Shown one piece after another: positions 8,836-19,854 of a stretch of 64,000 bases of DNA. The stretch is from G965233625 sp965233625. Lineage in GTDB: Bacteria; Planctomycetota; Planctomycetia; Pirellulales; Pirellulaceae. The stretch lies in contig OZ247499.1 in the NCBI GenBank assembly GCA_965233625.1, positions 5,580,001-5,644,000 of the forward strand, given 5' to 3'. Position numbers and translations under genes: made by a program. The notes beneath the pieces are model-generated. The model did not search any database. It had not been told where the DNA came from and saw nothing but the letters and a program-made list of their open reading frames with translations. The first letter of the stretch is position 1. Each line of letters starts with the position of its first letter.

Positions 8836-10529
8836 GAGTAGATGTCTGCTTGCTGTAACCTCTGAACGAAAGCTTCTGCCCACAGTCGATCGTGCTGATG
8901 TAGCTTCCGGCTGAGTGTGTCGTTGCCCAGGATACAGCCCTCGGTGGCACGCCCCAGCAGTGCTAAGCCGTCTGCATTCTTCGCGGCGCCTCCCAGCGGC
9001 GTACCTGCTTCATCAACAGCAAAGCCGCACCCGCGATGCAAACGTCGCAGTACACCCTGCTGTTCAAGAGATGCCAGAGGCCCGCCAGCGGCTGTTGCGC
9101 CCGGCGCCGGAATTACGGCATGGATAAGCTTATCGATCGCCGTCTGTTGGGATGAATTACGGAGCACTAGACCGTCGCTGCAGGTTGCTAGGGTGGAGCC
9201 TTGCAGGAAGCGGAGATCCACCACGCCGCTATCGATCAACGCAAGAATCCGCGCCAGGTTTTCCGCCGGTGGGCCAAACGCGATGCGTTCCATCTCAACG
9301 GCGAAGGTGCGGAATTCGCGCCAGCCCTGCTCGTCCAGCCCGCCATGACTCACCGCGTCCACCAGCGCCGCGTACAGCCGCCGCCATGCTTCGCCCAACG
9401 CCCACGCAGCATCTGGTGGGCGGCGATGCGTTGCGACCTCCACAGACCGTTGCATCAGCCCGGTCACCGTCTCCGCCGTCATCCGGCAAGACACAAATTC
9501 ATTAAACCAGCGTTGTACATCCACCGCCGCAACATGCTGCCCCACACTCTGCAACGCAGCCGCCGCCGCCTCAACCACGGGGCGCCAGAGCAGTTGTTGA
9601 ACCTGGGAAATAGGCTTGCCGCCGCGGGTGCGACGGATTTCTGCGGCGTGCTTCTTCCAGATGGAGTGGTCAACCTGCTCTGCAAGCTGCTGATTCACGG
9701 GCTTGGCGAACATCGGCCGCCCGGAGCGAGAGAACGGAAGGATCACCCGTGGCTCTTCACCCGAACGGATGTACCGCGTGGCCGTTGCATCGCCGTGGAA
9801 GGTTCCGCCCCTTCCTTCCGTTAGTGACAGGGTTGCGTCAATCCATGTCAGCCCGAAGCCCTGCACCGCAACCGTTTGCCCGGCCGGAATATTATCATGC
9901 GACAGTTGTGTGGCAACCGGAAAGACGCGGTGAATGACATTGCTCTCCGGCGTCCGCGGCGCCAGTGCGGGCCGCCATCCTTCGTGCCCGGTTGTGAGCA
10001 GCACTTCCCTGGTCAGCAGGTCGCCATCTTCTAGCACCAGACGCCACATTCCCGCCTGACGCGAAATGTCGCGTACACGCCCGGCAATCACACGGACGTC
10101 CGCCAGTTCCTTCAGCGCGGACAAAGTTGTCTGGTAACACGCGTGCAGATATTCGCCCACTAGGGCGCGCGGCACAAAGCGATCTGGCCCCGCATGTGCG
10201 GGATGATGTTCGCGCAGCCAATCCACCAGGGACAACTGACCGGCGCCCCGCTGCCCATCTTTGGCCCAGGCGTCAATGTATCTGGCGGCGAAGTTCATCC
10301 GCAGATAGGCAGGTTGGTCCACCGCATAAACATTGCCGGCGCCGGGCGAAGCTGCCGGCTCGATGATTGTCACTTCAAGCCGTTTTTCCAGGCCGCTGCG
10401 GCGTAGCTCTTGTGTAAGACGGTCCAGGCAGTACAAGCCCCGCGGACCGCAGCCAACAACGGCAAGAGAGTTTGAACGCACGGTCTTCGCAGCGTTTCCC
10501 GTAGCAGGTTGCAGATGCTTCACGGCCAC
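8832..10529 (-). CDS. FAD/NAD(P)-binding protein, NAD_binding_9-like
   Basis: 565 residues. The N-terminus carries a dinucleotide-binding fold (LAVVGCGPRGLYCLDRL), followed by TIIEPAASPGAGNVY and NFAARYIDAW, typical of the NAD_binding_9 group of FAD-dependent proteins. A second nucleotide-binding segment is suggested by QTVAVQGFGLTWID around 250. It is the middle gene of a tight operon: it overlaps the SbnA-like gene by 10 bp and the decarboxylase by 4 bp. In Staphylococcus sbn loci this slot is held by the unrelated dehydrogenase SbnB, so this protein may supply the redox step. That role is inferred from gene order only. Confidence 0.78.
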   Translation of the reverse strand: MAVKHLQPATGNAAKTVRSNSLAVVGCGPRGLYCLDRLTQELRRSGLEKRLEVTIIEPAASPGAGNVYAVDQPAYLRMNFAARYIDAWAKDGQRGAGQLSLVDWLREHHPAHAGPDRFVPRALVGEYLHACYQTTLSALKELADVRVIAGRVRDISRQAGMWRLVLEDGDLLTREVLLTTGHEGWRPALAPRTPESNVIHRVFPVATQLSHDNIPAGQTVAVQGFGLTWIDATLSLTEGRGGTFHGDATATRYIRSGEEPRVILPFSRSGRPMFAKPVNQQLAEQVDHSIWKKHAAEIRRTRGGKPISQVQQLLWRPVVEAAAAALQSVGQHVAAVDVQRWFNEFVSCRMTAETVTGLMQRSVEVATHRRPPDAAWALGEAWRRLYAALVDAVSHGGLDEQGWREFRTFAVEMERIAFGPPAENLARILALIDSGVVDLRFLQGSTLATCSDGLVLRNSSQQTAIDKLIHAVIPAPGATAAGGPLASLEQQGVLRRLHRGCGFAVDEAGTPLGGAAKNADGLALLGRATEGCILGNDTLSRKLHQHDRLWAEAFVQRLQQADIYS

Positions 10530-11581
10530 GGCAACGCTCCGGCGGCAGCTTGCTCGGTTGTCAGATCAGCTTGTACGCGGCGGGCAAGTTCCTGGGGAGT
10601 TACGCCCAGTTTCTGCTGCACCCACTGATCGTTGAAGACGGTATCCATATACCGTGCGCCGGAATCGTGCAGAATCGCGGCACACCGGGCGCCGGTGAGT
10701 GAATCTTGCATCGACCGCACCACTTCGAGCACGCCGCCAGCGGAACCGCCGACCAGCAATGCCTCGCGGAGCGCCGCGCGGCGGCAGCCTGTTACGCAGT
10801 CGATGTCGGCGACACGTTCGACCCTGTCAAACCGCTGTCCACGTGCGAGCAACGGTTCGCGTCCGGCGCCGAGGCCGGGGATTCTGCGGCGTCCTGGTTT
10901 CCCGCCGAACAGCACGCTTCCATACGCATCCACGGCCACCACGCGCGCTGGAATCTGCTGCTGACGCAGATAGTCGCGGCAGCCCTGCGCCGTTCCGGTG
11001 CTGCTGGTGGCAACGAACAGATAATCGAGTTCGCCGCCTAACGCTTCGACGACTTCCTGAATGGTTGCTTGCTGGTGGGCGAGCGGGTTCTGGCGGTTGG
11101 CGTATTGATTGGGCCAGTAGCCGCCTGGCGTCTCTTTCAACAGCTGCGTCACGCGGGCGATTCTGGCTGCGAGATATCCGCCATCGAGCGGCTCAGTCAC
11201 CGTTTCAATCTCCGCCCCCAGCGCCTTCATCATCAGAAGGTTCTGCGGCTGCGCGTTGGGGTCCACAACACAGATAAACCGCAGATTGTAATACCGGCAA
11301 GCCTGTGCCAGCCCGATGCCCATGTTGCCTGAGGAAGATTCAATAACGGTCGTCTGCGGGCCGATTTCACCACAAGCCAGGGCGTGTTCAAGCATTGCCT
11401 TCGCCGGACGATCTTTCGCACTGCCGCCGGGATTGGCGGCTTCCAGCTTCGCATAAAGCTCAACCGCCGGGTTATCCAGGTAACGGTGCAGACGGATCAA
11501 CGGCGTGTTGCCGATGGCGTTCAAAACACCATCGGCCACGTCTAGTTCCGGCATTGTATTCACGTTGGACACGTTACTCAT
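10520..11581 (-). CDS. SbnA-like PLP-dependent beta-substitution enzyme (cysteine synthase family)
   Basis: 353 residues of fold type II PLP enzyme. The PLP lysine is in GGSAKDRPA, the substrate loop is ESSSGNMGIGLA, the phosphate loop is SSTGTAQG, and GGSAGG lies near the C-terminus. The pattern is closer to SbnA (O-phosphoserine plus glutamate to an ACEGA-type product, the first step to 2,3-diaminopropionate) than to housekeeping CysK, because of the operon partners and the NMG and SGAR-Y motifs. It is the first gene of the minus-strand cassette. A true cysteine synthase cannot be excluded from sequence alone. ATG start at 11581. Confidence 0.8.
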   Translation of the reverse strand: MSNVSNVNTMPELDVADGVLNAIGNTPLIRLHRYLDNPAVELYAKLEAANPGGSAKDRPAKAMLEHALACGEIGPQTTVIESSSGNMGIGLAQACRYYNLRFICVVDPNAQPQNLLMMKALGAEIETVTEPLDGGYLAARIARVTQLLKETPGGYWPNQYANRQNPLAHQQATIQEVVEALGGELDYLFVATSSTGTAQGCRDYLRQQQIPARVVAVDAYGSVLFGGKPGRRRIPGLGAGREPLLARGQRFDRVERVADIDCVTGCRRAALREALLVGGSAGGVLEVVRSMQDSLTGARCAAILHDSGARYMDTVFNDQWVQQKLGVTPQELARRVQADLTTEQAAAGALPWP

Positions 11582-11611
11582 TTCCGCACTATAGGCGCCG
11601 CAATGATGCGG

Positions 11612-13429
11612 CTATGGTTGATTCTGAGAAAAGATCAGGACGGAGTACGGAGCGAAAGCAACGCTTGCCGAAGCCGGATAACCGTCACGCTCGTTGGGGG
11701 CGGCGTTGATGCTGGTGGATGGATGATCTTCAAAGTCTTTGCTGTATCCGCTCCAGCCAGAGTTAAGCCGCAGTTGCCAGACGCCGGGGCGGGGAAGCCC
11801 AATTTCGTATTCTTCCCACGCTTTGTTGGCGAGGTTAACGAGCACGATCACATCGTCGCCCGCGCCGCCTTCCTGCCAGCGGTGAAAGGCAATCACCTTA
11901 TCGCCGTCGTTGACGTGATGAATGTTGATGTGCTGTCCGCAGAGCCCGCGGCTAAAGCCATCGCGATTCAGCCGCAGGCGGATGAGGTCGGCATGCAGAC
12001 GCGTGATGCCTTTGAACCGCTTCGCGCGGTCCCAGTCCAGTGGATCACCATCGTCAAACCAGCCATCCTCCAGAAACTCCTGGCCCTGCAATAGCATCGG
12101 AATGCCCGGCGCCGTTAACGCCAGGGCGGCAGCCAGCGTCGCGCGTTGCTGGGCGAAGACGCTGTCCGGATCTTCCGGGCTAACTTCCTCCGGAACACGC
12201 GATTTGCCGTTGGCGACTTCGTCATGGGATTCGCTATACACCACCCGCTGAAAGGCGTCCTGGTTATAGCGGTGCGTCAGTGCGTGGCTGATCTCCCAGA
12301 CGTCGCGGTCTGCATCGTCCAGCTGTTCTACAACCCGCCGCACCGGGTGCACAAAGTCGCCATCCCACTGCGTTGAGAAACCGGCTCCGCCCTCCTGACT
12401 TCGCCGCGTCAGGTATTCATTGCTTTGCAGGTCTTCGGCCACCAGCAGCTTGCCCGGAAATTTACTGGCGATATCGCCGTTGATCCACTGCATCAACGAC
12501 CAGCCCTCGGCGATATCGGACTCGTCCATGACATCCACTTTGCGGATATAGGCCGTCATGTCATACCGCAGTCCGTCAACGCGATAATCGTTGAGCCACA
12601 TCATGGCGTTGTCGTAGATGAACTGCCGTACTTCGCCACGTCCATAATCCGGGCGTGTTTCGCCCCACGGGGTTTTTGCCCGGTCGTCGTTATAGAAGTA
12701 GATTCCCCCGCGGCTGTTTTCGGTCCATCCGTCAAACTGCCAGAGGTCCAGATCGCTGGGGCCGAAGTGGTTGTAAACAACGTCCAGCACTACGCCCATT
12801 CCGTGACGATGCGCCGCCTTGACGAATTCCTTAAATGCCTGCGGACCGCCATAGGCCTGCTCAATCGCGAAGATATGCGCCGGGTTGTAGCCCCACGACC
12901 AGTCGCCGGCAAACTCGGCGACGGGCATCACCTCAATCACATTGACGCCCAGACGTTGCAGGTATCCAAGGTGTTTGATCGCGTCTTCGAATCCGCCCGG
13001 ATGGTCCGGCGTACTGCGCCGGAACGTGCCGATATGCATCTCGTAAACGACGATTTCATTAAACGACGGCATTTCAAACGCATCGTCTTCCCAGTCAAAG
13101 CGGGAATCGTGCACGATGGCGTTGCCAACCGAATTGGTGACCTCGCGTGCGTAAGGATCGATACGGTCGAACGTGCGGTCACCGTTCTTGATCCGGTATT
13201 TGTACTCGTCGCCAACCGACGCTCCGGTCACCAGCCCCGACCAGTTACCAAGATCGTCGCGGGTCAGGCGGTCTTTGGCGCCATTCCACTGGTTGAAGTC
13301 ACCCACCACCGAAACCGCATCTGCGTGCGGCGCCCACACGCGGAACGTGACACCCTTTTCCACCGCGTGCGATCCCATTGCCTGAACATCTTCTGCCTGA
13401 ACATCTTCCGTCACATCAATCGTGGCCAT
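11612..13429 (-). CDS. GH13 alpha-glucan branching enzyme-like protein with N-terminal CBM48
   Basis: 605 residues from the ATG at 13429; a longer in-frame start at 13540 adds an unlikely leader. An N-terminal CBM48/E-set domain (FRVWAPHADAVSVVGDFNQW) precedes a GH13 barrel with VDGLRYDMTAYI (nucleophile Asp), VAEDLQ (acid/base Glu) and ESHDEVANGKSR (transition-state Asp), and a C-terminal beta domain. The SHDEVxxGK segment resembles GlgB branching enzymes more than trehalohydrolases, which carry NHDQ. It probably remodels alpha-glucan in the cytoplasm; there is no signal peptide. No other glycogen gene is adjacent. Exact specificity (branching or hydrolysis) is uncertain. Confidence 0.8.
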   Translation of the reverse strand: MATIDVTEDVQAEDVQAMGSHAVEKGVTFRVWAPHADAVSVVGDFNQWNGAKDRLTRDDLGNWSGLVTGASVGDEYKYRIKNGDRTFDRIDPYAREVTNSVGNAIVHDSRFDWEDDAFEMPSFNEIVVYEMHIGTFRRSTPDHPGGFEDAIKHLGYLQRLGVNVIEVMPVAEFAGDWSWGYNPAHIFAIEQAYGGPQAFKEFVKAAHRHGMGVVLDVVYNHFGPSDLDLWQFDGWTENSRGGIYFYNDDRAKTPWGETRPDYGRGEVRQFIYDNAMMWLNDYRVDGLRYDMTAYIRKVDVMDESDIAEGWSLMQWINGDIASKFPGKLLVAEDLQSNEYLTRRSQEGGAGFSTQWDGDFVHPVRRVVEQLDDADRDVWEISHALTHRYNQDAFQRVVYSESHDEVANGKSRVPEEVSPEDPDSVFAQQRATLAAALALTAPGIPMLLQGQEFLEDGWFDDGDPLDWDRAKRFKGITRLHADLIRLRLNRDGFSRGLCGQHINIHHVNDGDKVIAFHRWQEGGAGDDVIVLVNLANKAWEEYEIGLPRPGVWQLRLNSGWSGYSKDFEDHPSTSINAAPNERDGYPASASVAFAPYSVLIFSQNQP

Positions 13430-13741
13430 GTCTAACAGTCCACAGGAGGTAATTGGTCCAATGCACACACATCTGTCGCCAGGTTTCTGGCAACGGCGTA
13501 GCGACAAAGGCAAAAACTGTGCCCGCTCCTTCGTCCGCAAGCCATTTCCAGACGGAGGTTATCCGCTGAGGTGCGGAACGACCCCAAAAGAAGCCGTTTG
13601 CGTGAAAACATCCGCCCATGAGCCAATGCAGGGCGATGACGCATAATTGCGGCGAAGCTTAGCAGATGTGGCCCGCCTGGCGTTTTACCGGCCGCGCCGA
13701 TCGGATTGATTCCAGGGGATGGAAGAATCCAAATTCAGAAT
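13430..13741. other. Intergenic stretch with one possible 61-codon ORF
   Basis: 312 bp between the GH13 and moaA genes. The only notable item is AGGAGG at 13444-13449, 11 bp before an ATG at 13461 on the plus strand, opening a 61-residue ORF to 13646 with no recognisable motif. The short palindrome ATTGGTCCAAT overlaps that start. I see no terminator or riboswitch. The ORF is reported here as a candidate only. Confidence 0.25.
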
Positions 13742-14746
13742 TCAGCCGCCGATCTGATACATCGCGCGGTCTGGGCGGACGAAGTCCTTGGAGTCGATGC
13801 CGTGGCCTGGCTTCTTGGCGGTAATGCTGCTTCGCAGAAGATTGGCGATCTCGTCGTCCGTAGAGCCATTACGCAGCAATTTGCGGGCGTCCCATTCTTC
13901 GATAGAAAACAGGCAGTTGCGCACCTGACCTTCGGCGGTGATGCGCAAGCGGTTGCAGTCGTGGCAGAACGGCTGCGTAACGGGATTGATAAAGCCGATC
14001 CGCCCGTTGCCATCGGCAAACACAAAATCCACTGCGGGTTGCGAAGGGTCGGGCCGGTCAGCGGCGTGCAACGGGCCGAATGCAGCTTCCAGCATGCGGC
14101 GGATGCGGTCGCCGGCCAGCACGTTGTCATTCTGCCAGTTCTGCTCTGCATCCAGCGGCATAAACTCAATGAACCGCAGTTCAAAATCATGCTCGCGTGC
14201 AAAGCCCGCCAGCGGGACAAGTTCCTCTTCGCTGATCCCCGTAATGGCGACCGCATTAAGGCGGATGTTCTCAAAGCCCGCTTCCCGCGCAGCGAAGATG
14301 CCATCGATCACACGCTGCAGACCTTTGCGGCGGGCGATCCGCTGGAAGGTTTCTTCGCGCAGCCCATCCAGGCTGATATTCAAACGGTTCAGCCCCGCCT
14401 GTTTCAGCGCGACCGCATGATCAGCCAGCAGCACGCCATTGGTGGTCATCGCGATATCGCGGATAACATCAATGGCCGCTAGCCGGGCGATCAGGTCCGG
14501 CAGTTCACTGCGAACCAGCGGCTCTCCGCCTGTCAGACGCACACGGTCCACGCCCATTTCGCTGGCGACGCGTGTGAAACGCTGGATCTCTTCAAACGTC
14601 AGCAATTCGTCCCGCGGTTTGAACTGCACGTTCTCATCTGGCATGCAGTAGAAACAGCGGATGTTACAACGGTCCGTTACGCTGATCCGCAGGTTGTTAT
14701 GACGGCGGCCAAGCGTATCGATAAGCGGCGGGCGCGGCGTGCTCAT
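13742..14746 (-). CDS. moaA: GTP 3',8-cyclase MoaA
   Basis: 334-residue radical SAM enzyme that starts molybdenum cofactor synthesis by converting GTP to 3',8-cyclo-GTP. The N-terminal SAM cluster motif is CNIRCFYC; the C-terminal cluster cysteines are in CHDCNRLRITAEG and RNCLF; the protein ends in Gly-Gly as active MoaA proteins do. TGGEPLVRSELPDL is also diagnostic. The start overlaps the moaE stop by 4 bp (ATGA), so the two are translationally coupled. moaC and moaD are not in the window. Confidence 0.96.
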   Translation of the reverse strand: MSTPRPPLIDTLGRRHNNLRISVTDRCNIRCFYCMPDENVQFKPRDELLTFEEIQRFTRVASEMGVDRVRLTGGEPLVRSELPDLIARLAAIDVIRDIAMTTNGVLLADHAVALKQAGLNRLNISLDGLREETFQRIARRKGLQRVIDGIFAAREAGFENIRLNAVAITGISEEELVPLAGFAREHDFELRFIEFMPLDAEQNWQNDNVLAGDRIRRMLEAAFGPLHAADRPDPSQPAVDFVFADGNGRIGFINPVTQPFCHDCNRLRITAEGQVRNCLFSIEEWDARKLLRNGSTDDEIANLLRSSITAKKPGHGIDSKDFVRPDRAMYQIGG

Positions 14747-15219
14747 GATGCCTGCTCCGGCGCGTTATCGCTGGCGGCATCCGGCTGAAAACCGGTTTGC
14801 GGCTCGCCTGTCACCGGATGCACCCATTCTTCACCGCCGGTGGCCCATTGTTCTTTCTTCCAGATCGGCACCGTTTCTTTGAGTGTATCAATCAGCCACT
14901 GCCCGGCCTCGAAAGCCGCTTTGCGATGCGGCGAACTCACGGCGATGGCAACGCTGGCCTGCTGAATATCCACCTGCCCCAGACGGTGCACAATCACACA
15001 CCCGGTGATGGGCCAACGCTCGCGGGCCGCATCTTCCAGCTTCTGCAGCTCGGAAGAGGCCATCTCTTCATAGCATTCGTACTCCAGCGATTTCGTCACC
15101 GCATCGCCGGTCACTTCACGCGTCACGCCCAGGAACAGCACCACGGCGCCAGCCAGATTAGAGCCTGCCTGCTGCAAGATGGCGGTGGTGTCAATCGGTT
15201 GGCGTGTGAGCTGAATCAT
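14743..15219 (-). CDS. moaE: Molybdopterin synthase catalytic subunit MoaE
   Basis: 158 residues. MoaE with MoaD thiocarboxylate turns cyclic pyranopterin monophosphate into molybdopterin. Diagnostic segments are FLGVTREVTGD, LEYECYEEMA, HRLGQVDIQQASVAIAVSSPHR and the lysine-containing PIWKKEQWATGGEEWV active-site region. It is the first gene of a moaE-moaA pair on the minus strand. The last 20 residues are a poorly conserved acidic tail. Confidence 0.95.
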   Translation of the reverse strand: MIQLTRQPIDTTAILQQAGSNLAGAVVLFLGVTREVTGDAVTKSLEYECYEEMASSELQKLEDAARERWPITGCVIVHRLGQVDIQQASVAIAVSSPHRKAAFEAGQWLIDTLKETVPIWKKEQWATGGEEWVHPVTGEPQTGFQPDAASDNAPEQAS

Positions 15220-15326
15220 GCACGTATTTTAATCTGCGGGCCCGTTTTCCGCGAGTCGCGCCCGACCGCACAGTGTGGAGCGAGACTGGCGCGTTATCCG
15301 GACGTCGCATGAGGCGAAGGGTGGCG

Positions 15327-15737
15327 TTACTCTTCGCCCTTGAGATAACCCGCGCTGGACTGAAAGTACTTTTTGCGGCGTGTGGCGACGTCGCTGGCGT
15401 TTTCTTCGGTGCGACGTTTTAGATCTTCCAGGTTTGCACGGCAGTAGCGGCAGCCCACTTCGTTAATGTGGAACTGGATATAGTTCAGATGATCCTGGTC
15501 CACCATGGCGCCAAGCAGAAAGCTGCCTAACTGTTCGCGCGTGGGGCAGCTAATACGATGCCGGCGCCAGATGCCGCCCAGGCTGTGTTGCCCGCGGTCG
15601 CGGCGGCTAAGAATAGCCCGCAACCGCTCTGACAGTTCGGTATCGCTGCGTATCGCGGTTTCGATGGCCGCCATTTCCGAAGGCGCGAGTGCTTCGTCCA
15701 GATACGCTTCTAGTTCGTCGTTTGTGAATTCGCTCAT
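15327..15737 (-). CDS. Small anti-sigma-factor-like protein with zinc-finger-type motif
   Basis: 136 residues from the ATG at 15737 (MSEFTNDELEAYLDEAL); a start at 15767 would add ten residues. The N-terminal helical segment resembles those of zf-HC2 anti-sigma factors, and HINEVGCRYC near residue 95 gives a His-x5-Cys-x2-Cys pattern. There is no membrane segment. No ECF sigma factor is adjacent, so a regulatory role is inferred only from the motif. The gene lies 69 bp downstream of the mutS start side's opposite end, on the same strand as mutS and moaEA. Confidence 0.55.
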   Translation of the reverse strand: MSEFTNDELEAYLDEALAPSEMAAIETAIRSDTELSERLRAILSRRDRGQHSLGGIWRRHRISCPTREQLGSFLLGAMVDQDHLNYIQFHINEVGCRYCRANLEDLKRRTEENASDVATRRKKYFQSSAGYLKGEE

Positions 15738-15805
15738 ATCACGATTATATCCAACCGCAACCAGCAACTGCTAGTCTCGTCTTCGCGGTAACGCACACCT
15801 GCGGA

Positions 15806-18457
<2,652 letters not shown>

Positions 18458-18865
18458 ACTGCAACCGCACCTTACTCTACTGTTGACCGCTATCGATTGC
18501 CGGGTCGCTTTGCCTTGAATCCGCACATCAGGCGCCCGCCTGACATCTAACCGCGATGGTATCAGGGGCGGTTCCCTGGCGGCAAGGGGCGCGGTCGGCG
18601 CAGTTTGCGCAGTCCGCAAGGTCTAGCGACGAATCGTCTCGCACCGTGTCAGATTTACAACGCTTGATGGTTATGCCGGAGGAGGCCGCTGGCAGCATCT
18701 GGCGCTGCTATGCAAGCTGCAGACGCGGGTTGTGCCTGTTTTACGTGGTGTGTGGCGCGGCGTTTGCAACACGTTTCCGGCACAACTGAATTTTCCTGCA
18801 TAGGGCGGGTTTCCCGTACAGAACGGGTTTCCACCCAGGTCGTCCATGAACGGAGTTTGTAGACC
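18458..18865. repeat. Divergent promoter region with one copy of a palindromic intergenic repeat
   Basis: 408 bp between mutS and the plus-strand gene at 18866. The palindrome TCAGGCGCCCGCCTGACA occurs at 18529-18546 and recurs exactly at 26136-26153. A GGAG lies at 18852-18855 before the ATG at 18866. I see no gene and no clear promoter. Confidence 0.5.
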
Positions 18866-19279
18866 ATGCTTAAGCGTATCCGCTATCTGTTTTTCGCCAT
18901 AGTCATGGAGTCGCTGGCCGTGGCCGGGCTGTTCGCACTCTTAGGAGCTGGTTCATCCGGGACGTCGCCCCCTCTGCCCACAGCCGCACAATCCACCACG
19001 CCGCAGGCGCCCACGGCGCAAACAGGCCTGGAGATCAGCCATCTGGCGCCCGGCGCCGGTGCGTTGACTCAGCCGGTGGCGGTTCCTACGATGCCACATA
19101 ACGGCGGCTTCTACGCCCCAGTCACCCCACCACCACGGAGCGATGCAGGTGCGCAAGTTTTTGAAGTACGCAGGCCTCGTTATCCTGGGACTGGTGATCG
19201 CGGCGATCGTGGGTGGGGTGCTGGTTTATCAAGGCGCCCGGCAGGAGCCGGAATTCTACCGCCGTGCCCTGGTTGTTGA
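18866..19279 (+). CDS. Small membrane-anchored proline-rich protein, 3' part doubtful
   Basis: 137-residue ORF with an N-terminal membrane segment or signal (YLFFAIVMESLAVAGLFALLG) and then a Pro/Thr/Ala-rich stretch. A GGAG precedes the ATG. The last 137 bp overlap the next gene in another frame, and the residues encoded there (RRPRYPGTGDRGDRG onward) look like an out-of-frame reading. The genuine protein may end or frameshift near 19140. No family recognised. Confidence 0.5.
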   Translation: MLKRIRYLFFAIVMESLAVAGLFALLGAGSSGTSPPLPTAAQSTTPQAPTAQTGLEISHLAPGAGALTQPVAVPTMPHNGGFYAPVTPPPRSDAGAQVFEVRRPRYPGTGDRGDRGWGAGLSRRPAGAGILPPCPGC

Positions 19280-19844
19280 TCCCGTCGAAGAAGCCGAAGC
19301 AGGCGACGAACTCGAAAAACGCGTTCTCGATCTTCGCAACACGGCCCAGACGCCCGGACAATGGGAAGCGGAATTCACGGACGTGCAGGTCAACGGCTGG
19401 CTGGCTTCTGACCTGCCCGAGAAATTTCCCGGTTCGCTGCCCAAAGAGATCGCCGATCCGCGCGTCGAGTTCACCCCCGGCAAAGCCCAGATGGCCTGCC
19501 GGTATACAGGCAGCGGCGTGGATGCCGTGCTGGCATTAGCTATCGAACTGGAGTTGAGCGGAGAGCCCAATAAAGTGGCCGTCCGCATCAAGTCCGCCAG
19601 TGTCGGCATGTTTCCGCTGCCGCTTGATCCGTGGAAAGAACGACTCAGCAAAGCTGCCGAAAAGTCCGGGCTGCCGCTGGAATGGACCGAAAAAGACGGC
19701 GATCTGGTCGCGCTGGTTACGCTTCCGCGCAACCATAAAGAATTCAAACGCGCGGATCTGCTCATCAGCGATATTCAGCTCCGCCAGGGTTCGGTTTACC
19801 TGGCGGGCACGACCAGCCGTAAGAAGCCGGGCAGCGGTGAGTAG
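19143..19844 (+). CDS. Membrane-anchored hypothetical protein
   Basis: 233 residues with an N-terminal transmembrane helix (YAGLVILGLVIAAIVGGVLV) and a probably periplasmic domain of about 200 residues, starting QEPEFYRRAL. The body has alternating strands (FTDVQVNGWLASDLPEKFP, KVAVRIKSASVGMFPLP) suggesting a lipid-binding-like or beta-rich fold. No function recognised. The ATG at 19143 follows GGAG four bases upstream, inside the 3' part of the preceding ORF, so the two are either overlapping genes or a frameshifted pair. Confidence 0.7.
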   Translation: MQVRKFLKYAGLVILGLVIAAIVGGVLVYQGARQEPEFYRRALVVDPVEEAEAGDELEKRVLDLRNTAQTPGQWEAEFTDVQVNGWLASDLPEKFPGSLPKEIADPRVEFTPGKAQMACRYTGSGVDAVLALAIELELSGEPNKVAVRIKSASVGMFPLPLDPWKERLSKAAEKSGLPLEWTEKDGDLVALVTLPRNHKEFKRADLLISDIQLRQGSVYLAGTTSRKKPGSGE

Positions 19845-19854
19845 CCGCTGCCGA

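Noticed and set aside
10520..11581. Calling the first cassette gene housekeeping cysK
   Set aside because: The overlapping partners (flavoprotein and decarboxylase) and the motif details fit an SbnA-like role better; left as SbnA-like without a gene symbol.
12425..13435. Long plus-strand ORF of 336 codons antisense to the GH13 gene
   Set aside because: The GH13 gene on the other strand has all catalytic motifs. The antisense frame has no motif and is a by-product of high GC.
14743..15326. Molybdenum cofactor riboswitch upstream of moaE
   Set aside because: The 107 bp upstream of moaE show no stem pattern matching the Moco RNA motif.
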